The notes: a model not told the origin generated them from the sequence alone. 64,000 bases of DNA from JBFMFH01 sp040752275 (GCA_040752275.1 JBFMFH010000062.1:124001-188000), one strand, 5' to 3'; shown: positions 17,020 through 26,358, counted from the first letter of the stretch. Translations and numbers: made by a program.

Positions 17020-17730
17020 ATGACCAGCGAGACATCGGCGGTTCCCGTTCAACCGTGCCGGCACTGCGGAACCCATGCGCCCGTCAGCGTCCATTTCTGT
17101 CCGCGCTGCGAAAAGATCCTGACCCTGGGGCGCCACGGCGACTACTTCCGGTTCTTCGGCCTGCCGCGGCGGCTCGACCTCGACCAGCGCGACCTCGAGC
17201 AGCGGTTCCGGGCCCTCAGCCGTCAGTTTCATCCCGACTACTATCACAACGCCTCGCCGGCCGAGCGTCTCGCGAGCCTCGAACGCTCCTCGTACCTCAA
17301 CGACGCGTTCCGGACGCTCCGCGACCCAATCGGACGACTGGAGTACCTGCTGAGGCTCGAAGGCTTTGCGCCCAAGCAGTCGCGCGACGCAACGGCGCAG
17401 GTGCCTGCGGGCCTGCTCGAGGAGGTGTTCGAACTCAATGAAGAGCTCGAGGCCATCCAGGACATGCGGCTCGAAGGGGCGGGCGCCGGCCTGATTGCCG
17501 TCCGCCTCGAGCAGGCACGCCAGCCGGTCGAGGCGAAGCTCGATGAGCACAACCGGCGCCTCGCCGACCTGGGCCGCACGCACGACGCGCAACTCGACGC
17601 GGGAGACGACGAGGCGAGAACGACAACGCTCGCCACGCTCAGGACCCTGCTGCTGGAACGGACCTACTTGACGAATCTGCTCTCGACCATCCGGCGGGAG
17701 ATGAGCGGGGAGGACCCGGCAGGAGCATGA
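17020..17730 (+). CDS. hscB: Fe-S co-chaperone HscB with N-terminal zinc ribbon
   Basis: A 236-residue J-domain protein that brings IscU to HscA. The J-domain has HPD at 71-73 (SRQFHPDYYH), with a C-terminal helical IscU-binding region (about residues 125-230). An N-terminal extension carries C13-x2-C16 and C27-x2-C30, a zinc-ribbon-like feature absent from E. coli HscB but known in human HSCB. The stop overlaps the hscA start by four bases. Confidence 0.93.
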   Translation: MTSETSAVPVQPCRHCGTHAPVSVHFCPRCEKILTLGRHGDYFRFFGLPRRLDLDQRDLEQRFRALSRQFHPDYYHNASPAERLASLERSSYLNDAFRTLRDPIGRLEYLLRLEGFAPKQSRDATAQVPAGLLEEVFELNEELEAIQDMRLEGAGAGLIAVRLEQARQPVEAKLDEHNRRLADLGRTHDAQLDAGDDEARTTTLATLRTLLLERTYLTNLLSTIRREMSGEDPAGA

Positions 17731-19595
17731 GCAAGGTCGTTGGCATCGACTTGGGGACCACCAACAGCCTCGTGGCCTTCGTCCGCAACGGCGCACCGGA
17801 GGTCATCGGCGACGAGTCGGGCGACCGGCTCCTGCCCTCGGTCGTGTCCATCGATGCGGGCGGAACGGTCTTCGTCGGCAGGGAAGCCCAACGGCGGCTG
17901 CTGACCGATCCGTCGCGCACGGCCTACTCCGCCAAGCGCTTCATGGGGCGCGGCATCGAGGACGTCGCCGGCGAAGCGAAGTGGTTTCCGTTTGGTGTGA
18001 GCGGTCTGGCCGGCGGCGTCGTGCACCTGCATCTCGGGGACCGCGACCTGACACCACCCGAGATCTCGGGGTTCATCCTTCGCGAACTCAAACGACGCGC
18101 CGAGGCCTTCTTCGCCAGCGAGGGAGACATCGACCCGGAGGTGGCCGCCGCGGTCATCACCGTGCCGGCCTACTTCAACGATGCACAGCGCACCGCGACG
18201 CGGGACGCGGGACGGCTCGCCGGCCTCGAGGTGCTGCGCATCATCAACGAACCGACGGCGGCATGCCTGGCCTATGGCCTGAATCAACGGCGCGAGGGCA
18301 CCGTCGCGGTCTACGACCTGGGCGGCGGCACCTTCGACATCTCGATCCTCAGGATCGAGGAGGGCGTGTTCCAGGTGCTGTCGACCAACGGCGACACGAG
18401 ACTCGGCGGCGATGACATCGACCGGCTGCTCATCGAGTGGGCCAACGCCGACCTCGGCCTCGACCCGTCGACAGACGCCGAAGCGGTGCAGGCGGTCCGC
18501 AAGGCCGCCATCCAGGCGAAGTGGGACCTGTCCGAGTTCGGCGAGACAGAGATCCGGGTCGATTCGGTGCCCGGCCGAAAGGGAGGCTACAGCCGCCCCG
18601 TGACCCGCGCGGACTTCGAACGCCTCATCGCGCCCGTCGTCGAACGGACGCTGCGGCCGTGCCGCCTGGCCCTGGAGGATGCCGGCCTGGGCCCGGACCA
18701 GATCGACGAGGTGGTCCTCGTGGGCGGCTCGACGCGGATCCCGATGGTCCGGCGAGAGGTCGCCGCACTGTTTGGCCGCGAGCCTCAGACCGACCTGAAT
18801 CCGGACGAGGTCGTGGCCCTCGGAGCGGCCGTGCAGGCCGACATCCTGGTCACCGGCCGCCGCGAGATGCTCCTGCTCGACGTCACGCCCCTCTCGCTGG
18901 GCATCGAGACGATGGGCGGCATCACGTCCAAGATCATCCTGCGCAACTCGACGATTCCGGCGAGCGGCAGCGAGATGTTCACGACGTTCGTCGACAACCA
19001 GACCGCCGTCGACATCCACATCGTGCAGGGCGAGCGGGAACTGGTGTCGGACAACCGCTCCCTCGGCCGGTTCAAGCTGAGCGGCATTCCCCCGATGCCA
19101 GCCGGGCTGCCGCGCATCCAGGTCAGGTTCCAGATCGACGCTAACGGCATCCTGAGCGTGTCCGCCCGCGAGCTGCGCACCGACATCGAGCAGGCGATCG
19201 ACGTGAAGCCGTCCTACGGCCTGACCGACGATGAAGTCGAGCGCATGCTGCTCGAGTCCTTCGAGCACGCGCAGGAAGACATCGACGCGCGCATGCTCAT
19301 CGAGGTCCGCAACGAAGCCGAGACCCTGATCGCCGCCACCGACAAGACGCTCCGGCGGCCTGACTTCACGGAGATCGCAAGCACGATGCTCGCGCCCGGG
19401 GAGGTCCCGGTCATCCAGGCGGCCCTCGCCGAGCTGCGGGCGGTGATGGGTTCGGCCGACCGTGAACTCATCCAGGGTCGCGCCTCGGCGCTCAATCAGG
19501 CGACCCAGCACCTGGCCGAGGTGGTCATGAACTGGACCGTTCAGCGTGCCCTCGCGGGCCGCGACGCCGACGAGGTCCACGCCAAGGGGCGATAG
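17727..19595 (+). CDS. hscA: Fe-S assembly Hsp70 chaperone
   Basis: A 622-residue Hsp70. The ATPase domain has GIDLGTTNSLVAF, TVPAYFNDAQR, NEPTAACLAYG, DLGGGTFDISIL and VGGSTRIPMVR. The linker and substrate domain follow (LLLDVTPLSLGIETMGG, FTTFVDNQTAVDIHIVQGER). The length fits HscA rather than DnaK (about 640), and the gene lies between hscB and fdx. It uses ATP to release clusters from IscU. Confidence 0.95.
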   Translation: MSKVVGIDLGTTNSLVAFVRNGAPEVIGDESGDRLLPSVVSIDAGGTVFVGREAQRRLLTDPSRTAYSAKRFMGRGIEDVAGEAKWFPFGVSGLAGGVVHLHLGDRDLTPPEISGFILRELKRRAEAFFASEGDIDPEVAAAVITVPAYFNDAQRTATRDAGRLAGLEVLRIINEPTAACLAYGLNQRREGTVAVYDLGGGTFDISILRIEEGVFQVLSTNGDTRLGGDDIDRLLIEWANADLGLDPSTDAEAVQAVRKAAIQAKWDLSEFGETEIRVDSVPGRKGGYSRPVTRADFERLIAPVVERTLRPCRLALEDAGLGPDQIDEVVLVGGSTRIPMVRREVAALFGREPQTDLNPDEVVALGAAVQADILVTGRREMLLLDVTPLSLGIETMGGITSKIILRNSTIPASGSEMFTTFVDNQTAVDIHIVQGERELVSDNRSLGRFKLSGIPPMPAGLPRIQVRFQIDANGILSVSARELRTDIEQAIDVKPSYGLTDDEVERMLLESFEHAQEDIDARMLIEVRNEAETLIAATDKTLRRPDFTEIASTMLAPGEVPVIQAALAELRAVMGSADRELIQGRASALNQATQHLAEVVMNWTVQRALAGRDADEVHAKGR

Positions 19596-19597
19596 CC

Positions 19598-20008
19598 ATG
19601 ACGATCACGTTCATCATTGACGGCGAAGCCCGCACCCTGGACCTGGATCCGGCGGCGATGCCACACAGCCATCACGGTCTGCCGGGGTCCCTGCTGGACA
19701 TCGCCAAGAACCACGACATTCCTCTCGAGCATGCCTGCGGGGGGAGCTGCGCCTGCACGACCTGCCACGTGATCATCCGCCAAGGCGAGGCGAATCTGAG
19801 CTCCATGGAGGATGACGAGGCCGACCGCCTGGAAACGGCGTGGGATGTCACGCCGCATTCGCGCCTCGGCTGCCAGGCGATCGTCCGCGGAGACGTCGTG
19901 TGCGAGATTCCCATGTACACCCGGAATTACGTCCAGGAGGGTGGCGCGATCCATCTGGGCAGATCCGATCGCGGCCGCAAGGACATGGACCCGGAGGTGC
20001 GGTCGTGA
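19598..20008 (+). CDS. fdx: ISC-type 2Fe-2S ferredoxin
   Basis: A 136-residue adrenodoxin-type ferredoxin. Cluster ligands follow C-x5-C-x2-C-x35-C: C47, C53, C56 and C92, with an extra C51 between the first two. It probably supplies electrons for cluster assembly on IscU. It starts two bases after hscA and its stop overlaps the GTG of iscX. Confidence 0.94.
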   Translation: MTITFIIDGEARTLDLDPAAMPHSHHGLPGSLLDIAKNHDIPLEHACGGSCACTTCHVIIRQGEANLSSMEDDEADRLETAWDVTPHSRLGCQAIVRGDVVCEIPMYTRNYVQEGGAIHLGRSDRGRKDMDPEVRS

Positions 20009-20205
20009 AGTGGACCGACTCGGAGGACATCGGCATCGCGCTGCGCGAGAAGTTCCCGGAAGTGGATCCGCTGACCCTGCGCTTCACGGACCTGCGCCAC
20101 AGGGTTCTCGAACTCGACGGCTTCGACGACGATCCTCATGCGTCGAATGAGCCGAAGCTCGAGGCCATCCAGATGGCGTGGTACGAAGAGTTCAAGGACC
20201 GATAG
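20005..20205 (+). CDS. iscX: IscX (YfhJ) Fe-S assembly protein
   Basis: A 66-residue acidic protein, MKWTDSEDIGIALREKFPEV at the start, with RFTDLRHRVLELDGFDDDP and NEPKLEAIQMAWYEE. IscX binds IscS and modulates sulfur transfer. The start is GTG 20005, overlapping the fdx stop. It completes the isc operon in the order known from proteobacteria. Confidence 0.92.
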   Translation: MKWTDSEDIGIALREKFPEVDPLTLRFTDLRHRVLELDGFDDDPHASNEPKLEAIQMAWYEEFKDR

Positions 20206-20328
20206 CAGGCGGACCCGCGCACCGGCCCGGCGACAGGTCAGACCCGGCGGGACGGATGAACGTCTAACCCTTCGACTCCGCTGTGACGCGGTGCCGGCAG
20301 GCCGCGTCGCTCAGAGTGGACACGACGG

Positions 20329-20805
20329 ATGCGGCGCGCACTGGTTCTTCTGATCGCAGCGAACGTCGGCCTCCAGCCGGCCGTCGCCAGGGCGCAGTCC
20401 GCCCCGCCTCCATCCGTCGAATCCCTCGGCCTCTCGCTCGAACGCATTAAGCGAGGACTCGACGAGCGCCCGCCAACCAAGGATCCGTCCGGACTGAAGC
20501 TCGACTTCTACGTCGAGGTCACCGCCCTGGCGCCGCCGATCCCCATCTTCCAGCCCGGCGAACTCACGACGGGACCGGTGCCCTGGGGCGCGCCAACCCA
20601 CGCGGACATCCTCAACATCGTCACCCCGCAAGCCTTCAAGTCGCCGGCCGTTCCGATCGGCACGTTGGCCATCATGGGCATCCAGCAGCTGATCAAGATG
20701 GAGATGGAGCGGCAGAAACGCCGGAAGGCCGAGGAAGAGCGCAGGAAGCGCGACGACGAGCTGAAGAAGAAGTACCCCTACCTGGTTGCGGAGCCGAAGA
20801 AATAG
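20329..20805 (+). CDS. Secreted protein of unknown function
   Basis: A 158-residue protein with a signal peptide (cleavage likely after ARAQS, about residue 23). The mature part has LDFYVEVTALAPPIPIF and ends in a highly charged helix rich in Lys/Arg/Glu (residues ~120-150), probably a coiled coil. I do not recognise a family. It converges on btuF and the two coding ends overlap by 28 bases. Confidence 0.65.
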   Translation: MRRALVLLIAANVGLQPAVARAQSAPPPSVESLGLSLERIKRGLDERPPTKDPSGLKLDFYVEVTALAPPIPIFQPGELTTGPVPWGAPTHADILNIVTPQAFKSPAVPIGTLAIMGIQQLIKMEMERQKRRKAEEERRKRDDELKKKYPYLVAEPKK

Positions 20806-21818
20806 CACTTCTCAGGCGACAGGGGGGTGCCTCGACTGGTCGCGCGAGACGGTTTCCCCGACGTACCGTCCCCGGTTGGACTCTCGGGCAGCGGGTGACG
20901 GGCTTCAGGGTGGAGCGCGTTCGCGAAAAGCGAGGCCGTGCGCGCCACCCGCGGCCCTGGCACCACGAGTTCCCCTCCGTACAACAGCACGACGCGTCCA
21001 TCCCTGATTGCGGGAACGGCGCTGAGGGAGTGCCAGGGCTCACCCTCGGCGGCGACGACAGCCTCGGCCGGTCGATTCGAGTAGTGCAGTTCGATGATGA
21101 CCTCCGGCGCACGAGCCAGAATGGTCTCGGTGGTCACATCCAACGACTCGCGCTTCACGTCGGCGAACACGTTCGCGCCGCCGGCGCATTCGATGAGATC
21201 GTGGAGGAAGCCATAGCCTCCGCTCACCTGAACGGCGCGAAGCGAACCGGGCTCCCGGCCAATCACGAGCATCGCGCGGGGCCGGCGCAGGCCCCTGACC
21301 CGCTCCCGGACGGCCTCGAGCTGGCGGTCGAGCCGGTCCGCCGCAAGGCTGCCGGCAGAATCGAGCCCGATTCGTGCGCCAAGCTCGCGCATGGTCGCGC
21401 CGATGTCGGCAAGGGTGCCGTGGCGATAGGCATAGGTGGCAATGCCGGCGCGCTGGAGCTGAGTGGTGAGATCGGCCTGGCTGCCGTAGGTCACGACCAG
21501 ATCCGGACGCAGCGCCAGGATTCGCTCGACGTCCGGATCCAGCAGAGCCCCGATGCGTGCCAGCCGCTCCACCTCGGGCGGGAAGTGGTCGTAGCTGCTC
21601 ACGGCGACAACGCGCGACCCCGCGCCCATGGCGAACAGCATCTCTGTCACCGATGGCACGATCGAGATGATGCGCTGCGGCACCTGCTGGGCCGTGACCA
21701 CAAGAGCCGTTGCGGCCAGAAGACTCGTTCCAACGAGAAGGCGACACCCTGCCAGAGAGGCCCGTTTCCGAACGGCCGCCCGAATCCCGAATCCCGGATC
21801 CCGAATCCCGGCTAGCAC
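20778..21818 (-). CDS. btuF: Vitamin B12 ABC transporter substrate-binding protein
   Basis: A periplasmic helical-backbone (TroA/BtuF) protein: RIISIVPSVTEMLFAMGAGSRVVAVSSYDHFPPE, LARIGALLDPDVERILALRPDLVV, a long central helix, and ETILARAPEVIIE. Starts GTG 21818 and GTG 21839 both overlap the end of btuC. In either case the basic N-region of the signal peptide is coded by a heptamer repeat (GIRDPGFGIR), before the hydrophobic LLVGTSLLAATALVV. The cobalamin riboswitch upstream of the operon supports B12 as the ligand. The last ~40 residues are low complexity and overlap the convergent gene. Confidence 0.85.
   Translation of the reverse strand: MLAGIRDPGFGIRAAVRKRASLAGCRLLVGTSLLAATALVVTAQQVPQRIISIVPSVTEMLFAMGAGSRVVAVSSYDHFPPEVERLARIGALLDPDVERILALRPDLVVTYGSQADLTTQLQRAGIATYAYRHGTLADIGATMRELGARIGLDSAGSLAADRLDRQLEAVRERVRGLRRPRAMLVIGREPGSLRAVQVSGGYGFLHDLIECAGGANVFADVKRESLDVTTETILARAPEVIIELHYSNRPAEAVVAAEGEPWHSLSAVPAIRDGRVVLLYGGELVVPGPRVARTASLFANALHPEARHPLPESPTGDGTSGKPSRATSRGTPLSPEKCYFFGSATR
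21779..21811. repeat. 7-bp repeat (GAATCCC) array inside the btuF 5' end
   Basis: Four to five copies of the CCCGAAT-type unit, one with GGATCCC. Unlike most arrays in the window this one is within a reading frame, coding part of the btuF N-terminus on the minus strand. Confidence 0.85.
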
Positions 21819-22849
21819 TTCTGCCTGATGAGCAGCCACAGGAAGAACGGTCCTCCAATCACCGCCGTGATGATCCCGACCGGCAACTCGAGCGGTGCGA
21901 GCAGCACCCGTGCCACCAGATCGCAGACCACGAGGAATGCGGCGCCAAAGAGGGCCGCCGAAGGCAGCACGACCCGATGGTCGGCGCCGACGAGCAGCCT
22001 GACCAGATGAGGCACAACGATGCCGACGAACCCGATCGGGCCGCCGAGCGACACGGCTGCCCCGGTGGCCAGCGAGGCACTGAAGAAGGCCAGTTGCTGC
22101 GAGCGGACGACATTGATGCCGCGCGCGGCGGCGGCGTCTTCGTCGAGACTGAGGAGGTTGAGCGCGCGTGGCTGCCAGGCGAACGCCAGGAACGCCGCCG
22201 CGAACAGCGGCAGCGAGGCGACAATCGGCAGGTAGCCCGCCACGTCCAGATTCCCCATCAACCAGCGCACCGTCCGCAGCGCCTCTGCCGGGTTCGCGAT
22301 GTACTGCACGAACAGGATGACGGCCGAGAAGAACGAGTTCAGGGTGACCCCGGCCAGCAGGAGGACGTTCGTCGAGAAGCGCCGCTGGTGCGTCCTGGCG
22401 AGTGCGTAGACGATGCCGACGGCGAACAGCGACCCCGCAAAGCTGGCGGCAGTCACGGCCGAGACGCCCCAGACCGACACGTGCAGACCCAGCGAGATGG
22501 CCAGCATGGATCCCAGCGCCGCTCCGGCGGACACCCCGAGCGTGAAGGGCGTGGCCAGGGGATTACGCAGGAGCGCCTGCAACACGACGCCGGCCGACGC
22601 CAGCGCGGCACCCACGAGCGCCGCCGCCAGGGCGCGGGGCAGGCGGGCGATGAAGAAGATCTGCGCGTCGACGTTGTCGGCGAATGGAACCGCCCGGCTG
22701 AAGGCCTGGACGAGATCGATGCGCGTTGTGCCGACGAGCGGCGCGCCGAGGCATGCGGCGAGTGCGAATGCCCCGAAGACTGACAGCCACAGGACCAGGC
22801 GCCAGCGGATGCTCGTCTCGGGCAACCGGGCGACGGCCAGGGCTGTCAT
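21812..22849 (-). CDS. btuC: Vitamin B12 ABC transporter permease
   Basis: A 345-residue FecCD/BtuC-family permease with about ten membrane helices. Motifs include IFFIARLPRALAAALVGAALASAGVVLQALLRNPLATPFTLG and VSLGGPIGFVGIVVPHLVRLL. The start is ATG 22849, overlapping the btuD stop by four bases. Its frame runs into btuF. Together with btuD and btuF it forms the inner-membrane importer. Confidence 0.93.
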   Translation of the reverse strand: MTALAVARLPETSIRWRLVLWLSVFGAFALAACLGAPLVGTTRIDLVQAFSRAVPFADNVDAQIFFIARLPRALAAALVGAALASAGVVLQALLRNPLATPFTLGVSAGAALGSMLAISLGLHVSVWGVSAVTAASFAGSLFAVGIVYALARTHQRRFSTNVLLLAGVTLNSFFSAVILFVQYIANPAEALRTVRWLMGNLDVAGYLPIVASLPLFAAAFLAFAWQPRALNLLSLDEDAAAARGINVVRSQQLAFFSASLATGAAVSLGGPIGFVGIVVPHLVRLLVGADHRVVLPSAALFGAAFLVVCDLVARVLLAPLELPVGIITAVIGGPFFLWLLIRQKC

Positions 22850-23712
22850 GGGAGTGGCCGGGCGGAGGGTGCCGGCGCGGCGCTTCGCGCAAGCGGCACG
22901 ACGGTGACGTGCCCGAGCCGCTCGTGTGCGCGCACCTCCGCCTCGACGCCGTAGAGCGCCCGGATCGACCCGGCGCTGAGCGTCTCGGCAACTGGCCCGT
23001 CGGCCAGAACCCGCCCCTCTCGGATCAGCACGAGCGACCGGCACAGCCCGGCCGCGAAGTTCAGGTCGTGCGTGGCCACCACCATCGTCAGACCGCGTTC
23101 GCGGTTGAGCCGCGCGAGCAGGTTCGCGATGTCAAGCTGATAGCCGAGGTCGAGCGAAGCCGTGGGCTCGTCGAGGAGCAGGATCCCGGCCCGCTGGGCG
23201 AGGGCACTCGCAATGACGACCCGCTGCTTCTCGCCCCCCGAGAGCGTCGCGAACACGCGCGATGACAGGTGAGCGGTACCGGTGGCGTCGAGCGCCTCGC
23301 GGGCGATGGCAAGATCCCGGGGACCCTCGAGTTCGAACGGGCCGAGGTGCGGATAGCGTCCCATGAGCGCCACTTCGAGCACCGAGTAGTCGAACGCCAG
23401 GTGGGTCTCCTGCGGGACGAACGCGAGGCGTGCGGCCAGCTCCCGTCGCGGCAGCGCACCCACGCGCCTGCCCTCGATGAGGACCTGCCCGGAGGCCGGG
23501 CGGAGCAGCCCGCCGAGCAGCCGCAGGAGCGTGGTCTTCCCGGATCCGTTCGGCCCGAGGATGCCGACGATGCCGCCGCGATCCGCCCGCAGCGAGACGC
23601 CGTGCACGCCAGGCAGGCCGCCACCGGGAAGGCCCTCAGGGAGTGGCCTCCCGCGGCGGCGGCCGAGGCCGTGAACGTAGGTGACGCTATCGGCCTGCAG
23701 CAACTCGGACAC
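22846..23712 (-). CDS. btuD: Vitamin B12 ABC transporter ATPase
   Basis: A 288-residue ABC ATPase: Walker A GPNGSGKTT, Q-loop VPQETHLAF, signature LSGGEKQR, Walker B ILLLDEPTASLD, H-loop VATHDLNF. The start is GTG 23712, overlapping the end of btuB by 26 bases, so the four genes form one transcription unit. A Gly/Arg/Pro-rich insert near residues 12-35 precedes the first strand. Confidence 0.93.
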   Translation of the reverse strand: MSELLQADSVTYVHGLGRRRGRPLPEGLPGGGLPGVHGVSLRADRGGIVGILGPNGSGKTTLLRLLGGLLRPASGQVLIEGRRVGALPRRELAARLAFVPQETHLAFDYSVLEVALMGRYPHLGPFELEGPRDLAIAREALDATGTAHLSSRVFATLSGGEKQRVVIASALAQRAGILLLDEPTASLDLGYQLDIANLLARLNRERGLTMVVATHDLNFAAGLCRSLVLIREGRVLADGPVAETLSAGSIRALYGVEAEVRAHERLGHVTVVPLARSAAPAPSARPLP

Positions 23713-26050
23713 CCACCATGAACGCCCGTCGCGGCGCCGGGTACCCGAAGGCGGCTTCGTACTCGCGATCGAACAGATTCTCACTGCGTACGAGCAGTTC
23801 GAGCGAGCGGCCGAGTCTCCAGGCGCAGCCCGCGTCGGCGACGACGAAGCCCGGAGCCGTGAAGAGACCGCCGAACGCACCCCAGTTCGGCTCGACGTCG
23901 AGGACCGACCCGCGGCCACCGGCTCGGAAGAATGCCGTGAGCGGCCCGTGCGTCCAGAGCAGATCCACGGACGCCTGGTGGCGTGGCCTGCGGATAAGCG
24001 GATCGCCGACCCGGAAGGGCGGAGGGGCGACGCCGTCGGAATCGTCGACGGCGAGCACCTCGGTGTCGAGCCAAGTGTAAGAGACCCGCACGTCGAAGGC
24101 CCGCCGCAGCCGGAGCGATGTCGTCAATTCGAGACCGCGGGAGCGGGCGTTCGAAATGTTGTCCGTGCGGTAGCGGCTGAAGCCGCCGAGGTCACCGCCG
24201 ATGGCGACAATCAGGTCGTCGTATCGGTTGAAAAACGTCGTGGCGCCCACCACGACGAGCCCGCCGCCGAGCGCCTGCTCGATACCGGCATCCACGCTCC
24301 GGCTTCGTTCAGGCTTCAGTGCCGCATTGTCGGTGAAAGCGATCTCGAAGGGATCAGGCACGCGGATGCCAGTGCCTGCGGCGGCGTGGATTCGGCTCCA
24401 GTTCCCGCCCGAGTCGTTCGAAGTCCGGAGATAGTGCGTGAAGGCGAGTCGAGGATTCGGCGAAAGCACGTGCTCGGCGGCGAGTGCCGGCCGTGGGGGG
24501 AAGCCAGACGGGTCGGCATCCAGTGCCGACCGGCGGATGTTCTCGATGCGCAGACCGCCCGTGACGAAGAGGCGGTCCTGGCGGCGGAAGCGAAGTTCGC
24601 CGAAATAGCCAAGACTGCGACGTCTGATCGGTGTGCGCTGCCCATCGAGGCCAACGACATACGTGCTGTCGGCCTGCTCTGCGTGGGTGTCGATGCCGGC
24701 CGAGACGGCCAGCGACGGGGACAGGGCGCGATCGAACTGCACCAGACCCGTCAGGCGCTGGGTGCGCCCCAGCGACGAGCCCCAGGGACTGACGAAGTCG
24801 GCGCGCTGGTCGCCCCAGGTGCCCTGCACGCGAAACGCCGTCTCGGCGTTCCACTCGTGGGTCAGACTGAGTGAACCCACCGCAAGATGGTTCGTGCCGC
24901 GGGACACGAGGTCGATCCCGGGATACGCGCCGATCGGGTTCGTGCCGAACGGGCCCGGATAACCCCGTTCGTTCGTCCCGGTCCGGACGTCGGCGCGCAG
25001 CGCCGTGCGGGCCCCTGCCTGCCAGGTGGCGGCGATGGCCAGATTGGTGGCGGCGTAGTCGTCGTTCGCCACCACGGCGTTCGAACCCGGAGCCTCGTCG
25101 GTCCACCCCGCACTCGTCCACCGGTCGAGGTGCGCACCCCAGGAGACGGTCCCGGCAGACCCGGTGGTCCCGACGACCGATCGGTTCGTGCCGTACCCGC
25201 CGGTCTCGAACGACGCCGTCACCGACGGCCGGCCGCCCAGAGCCGTGCGCAGGTGAATCACACCGCCGATGGCATCCGCTCCAGCCAGCGCGCTCTGCGG
25301 GCCTCGCGCCTGCTCCAACCGGTCGAGCCCGGCGGTCGTGAGGTGGCCGAAGTCGAATCCGCCGCCGAAGCCGTTCAGCTTGATCCCGTCCACCATGACG
25401 AGCGTGAAGTCCGACTCGCCTCCCCGGGAGAAGAGCGACGTCACGCCGCCGGGCCCGCCCGACGGGGTGACAATCGCACCCGGCGCCATGGCCAGCGCGG
25501 CCGCGGCCGTGACGAACTGCCGGGCCTGCAGGTCACCGCCGGTCATGATCGTGATGCTGCCAGGGGCGCGCGAGAGAGGCGTCTCGACATAGGAGGCCGA
25601 GACGACGAGCGTCTCGGTGATGGCAGCCGGACGAAGCACGAGCGTCGCCTCGCGCACAGCGCCGGCAGTGACCGTGATTGGCGTGATGTCGCCGCGGAAC
25701 CCCTCGAAGAAGGCCTGCACCTCGTAGGTTCCTGCTTCGAGGGTTGTCCACTCGAAGCGGCCGCCGCCGTCCGTGAGCGTCTCGTTCGTATGGCCGGCGG
25801 CGCTCCGCGCCACGACGACGGCCCGCGCCACCGCCTGGCCGGAGACATCCACGACCTGACCACGAAGCGTGGCGGCCCCAGCGCTGTCCGCGGCAGCCGT
25901 GCTCGCGGCAATCAGCAGAAGCAGGACAGGAGACAGAAGACAGAAGGTGGGAGACAGAAGACAGAAGACAGAAGGCAGAAGACAGAATGGGGGGCGCCGG
26001 CGCGAACGGCCGACCCTCTTGGTTGTTGAGAGGTTGGAAGACACTGGCAT
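23687..26050 (-). CDS. btuB: TonB-dependent outer-membrane receptor, probably for cobalamin
   Basis: A 787-residue protein (start ATG 26050 with GGGAG upstream; TTG 26080 is also possible). After the signal peptide comes a carboxypeptidase-regulatory-like domain (~40-125), then a TonB box-like ITETLVVSASYVE, the plug (GSITIMTGGDLQARQFVTAAAALAMAPG) and a 22-strand barrel ending in a strand with FMVGVRV. The cobalamin riboswitch directly upstream and btuDCF downstream support B12 uptake. The hydrophobic signal segment (CLLPSVFCLLSPTFCLLSP) is coded by 7-bp repeats. Confidence 0.9.
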   Translation of the reverse strand: MPVSSNLSTTKRVGRSRRRPPFCLLPSVFCLLSPTFCLLSPVLLLLIAASTAAADSAGAATLRGQVVDVSGQAVARAVVVARSAAGHTNETLTDGGGRFEWTTLEAGTYEVQAFFEGFRGDITPITVTAGAVREATLVLRPAAITETLVVSASYVETPLSRAPGSITIMTGGDLQARQFVTAAAALAMAPGAIVTPSGGPGGVTSLFSRGGESDFTLVMVDGIKLNGFGGGFDFGHLTTAGLDRLEQARGPQSALAGADAIGGVIHLRTALGGRPSVTASFETGGYGTNRSVVGTTGSAGTVSWGAHLDRWTSAGWTDEAPGSNAVVANDDYAATNLAIAATWQAGARTALRADVRTGTNERGYPGPFGTNPIGAYPGIDLVSRGTNHLAVGSLSLTHEWNAETAFRVQGTWGDQRADFVSPWGSSLGRTQRLTGLVQFDRALSPSLAVSAGIDTHAEQADSTYVVGLDGQRTPIRRRSLGYFGELRFRRQDRLFVTGGLRIENIRRSALDADPSGFPPRPALAAEHVLSPNPRLAFTHYLRTSNDSGGNWSRIHAAAGTGIRVPDPFEIAFTDNAALKPERSRSVDAGIEQALGGGLVVVGATTFFNRYDDLIVAIGGDLGGFSRYRTDNISNARSRGLELTTSLRLRRAFDVRVSYTWLDTEVLAVDDSDGVAPPPFRVGDPLIRRPRHQASVDLLWTHGPLTAFFRAGGRGSVLDVEPNWGAFGGLFTAPGFVVADAGCAWRLGRSLELLVRSENLFDREYEAAFGYPAPRRAFMVGVRVAAGR
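25917..25987. repeat. 7-bp repeat (AGACAGA) array coding the BtuB signal peptide
   Basis: About ten degenerate AGACAGA units. Read on the minus strand (TGTCTTC units) they give a Cys/Leu/Ser/Val/Phe heptapeptide periodicity that forms the hydrophobic core of the btuB leader. Confidence 0.85.
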
Positions 26051-26136
26051 TCTCCCGCCGGTGTTGCCACGCACCGGCAAGCCCGCCGCAGCCCGTGTGT
26101 GAGCGGGCGGCAGCGGAGGAGTTGATACATCAGCCA

Positions 26137-26335
26137 GTCGCCAGGTCTCCTGACTCGCGGATCCTCGCGCCCCTATCTCGTCTTCCCACGCGCGCGGCGC
26201 AGTGACGGGTGCCGTTGGCCAGGCACCAGCGATACGGGCGCTCCTCGCTTACAGTGGCGGGACCGTGTGGGCATCTCACCCAACTTCCCTGCGCGAGCGG
26301 CCGTGCCCCGCCGGCGCCGATCACGGTGACGGGCA
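26137..26335 (-). ncRNA. Cobalamin riboswitch
   Basis: Read on the minus strand the order of conserved elements is GGGAA then GGTGAGA then CCACACGGTCCCGCCACTGTA, a variable arm with GTCACTG, GGGAAGACGAG and the B12 box GAGTCAGGAGACCTGGCGA (26158 down to 26139). This is the AdoCbl-type architecture. It ends about 90 bases before the btuB start and should switch off the btuBDCF operon when B12 is plentiful. Ends are approximate. Confidence 0.93.
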
Positions 26336-26358
26336 GGCGGGGCGTTGTTGCAGATGGG

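Noticed and set aside
17664..19580. A 638-residue open frame opposite hscA
   Set aside because: It mirrors the codon pattern of hscA, lacks any family motif and is typical of GC-rich shadows.
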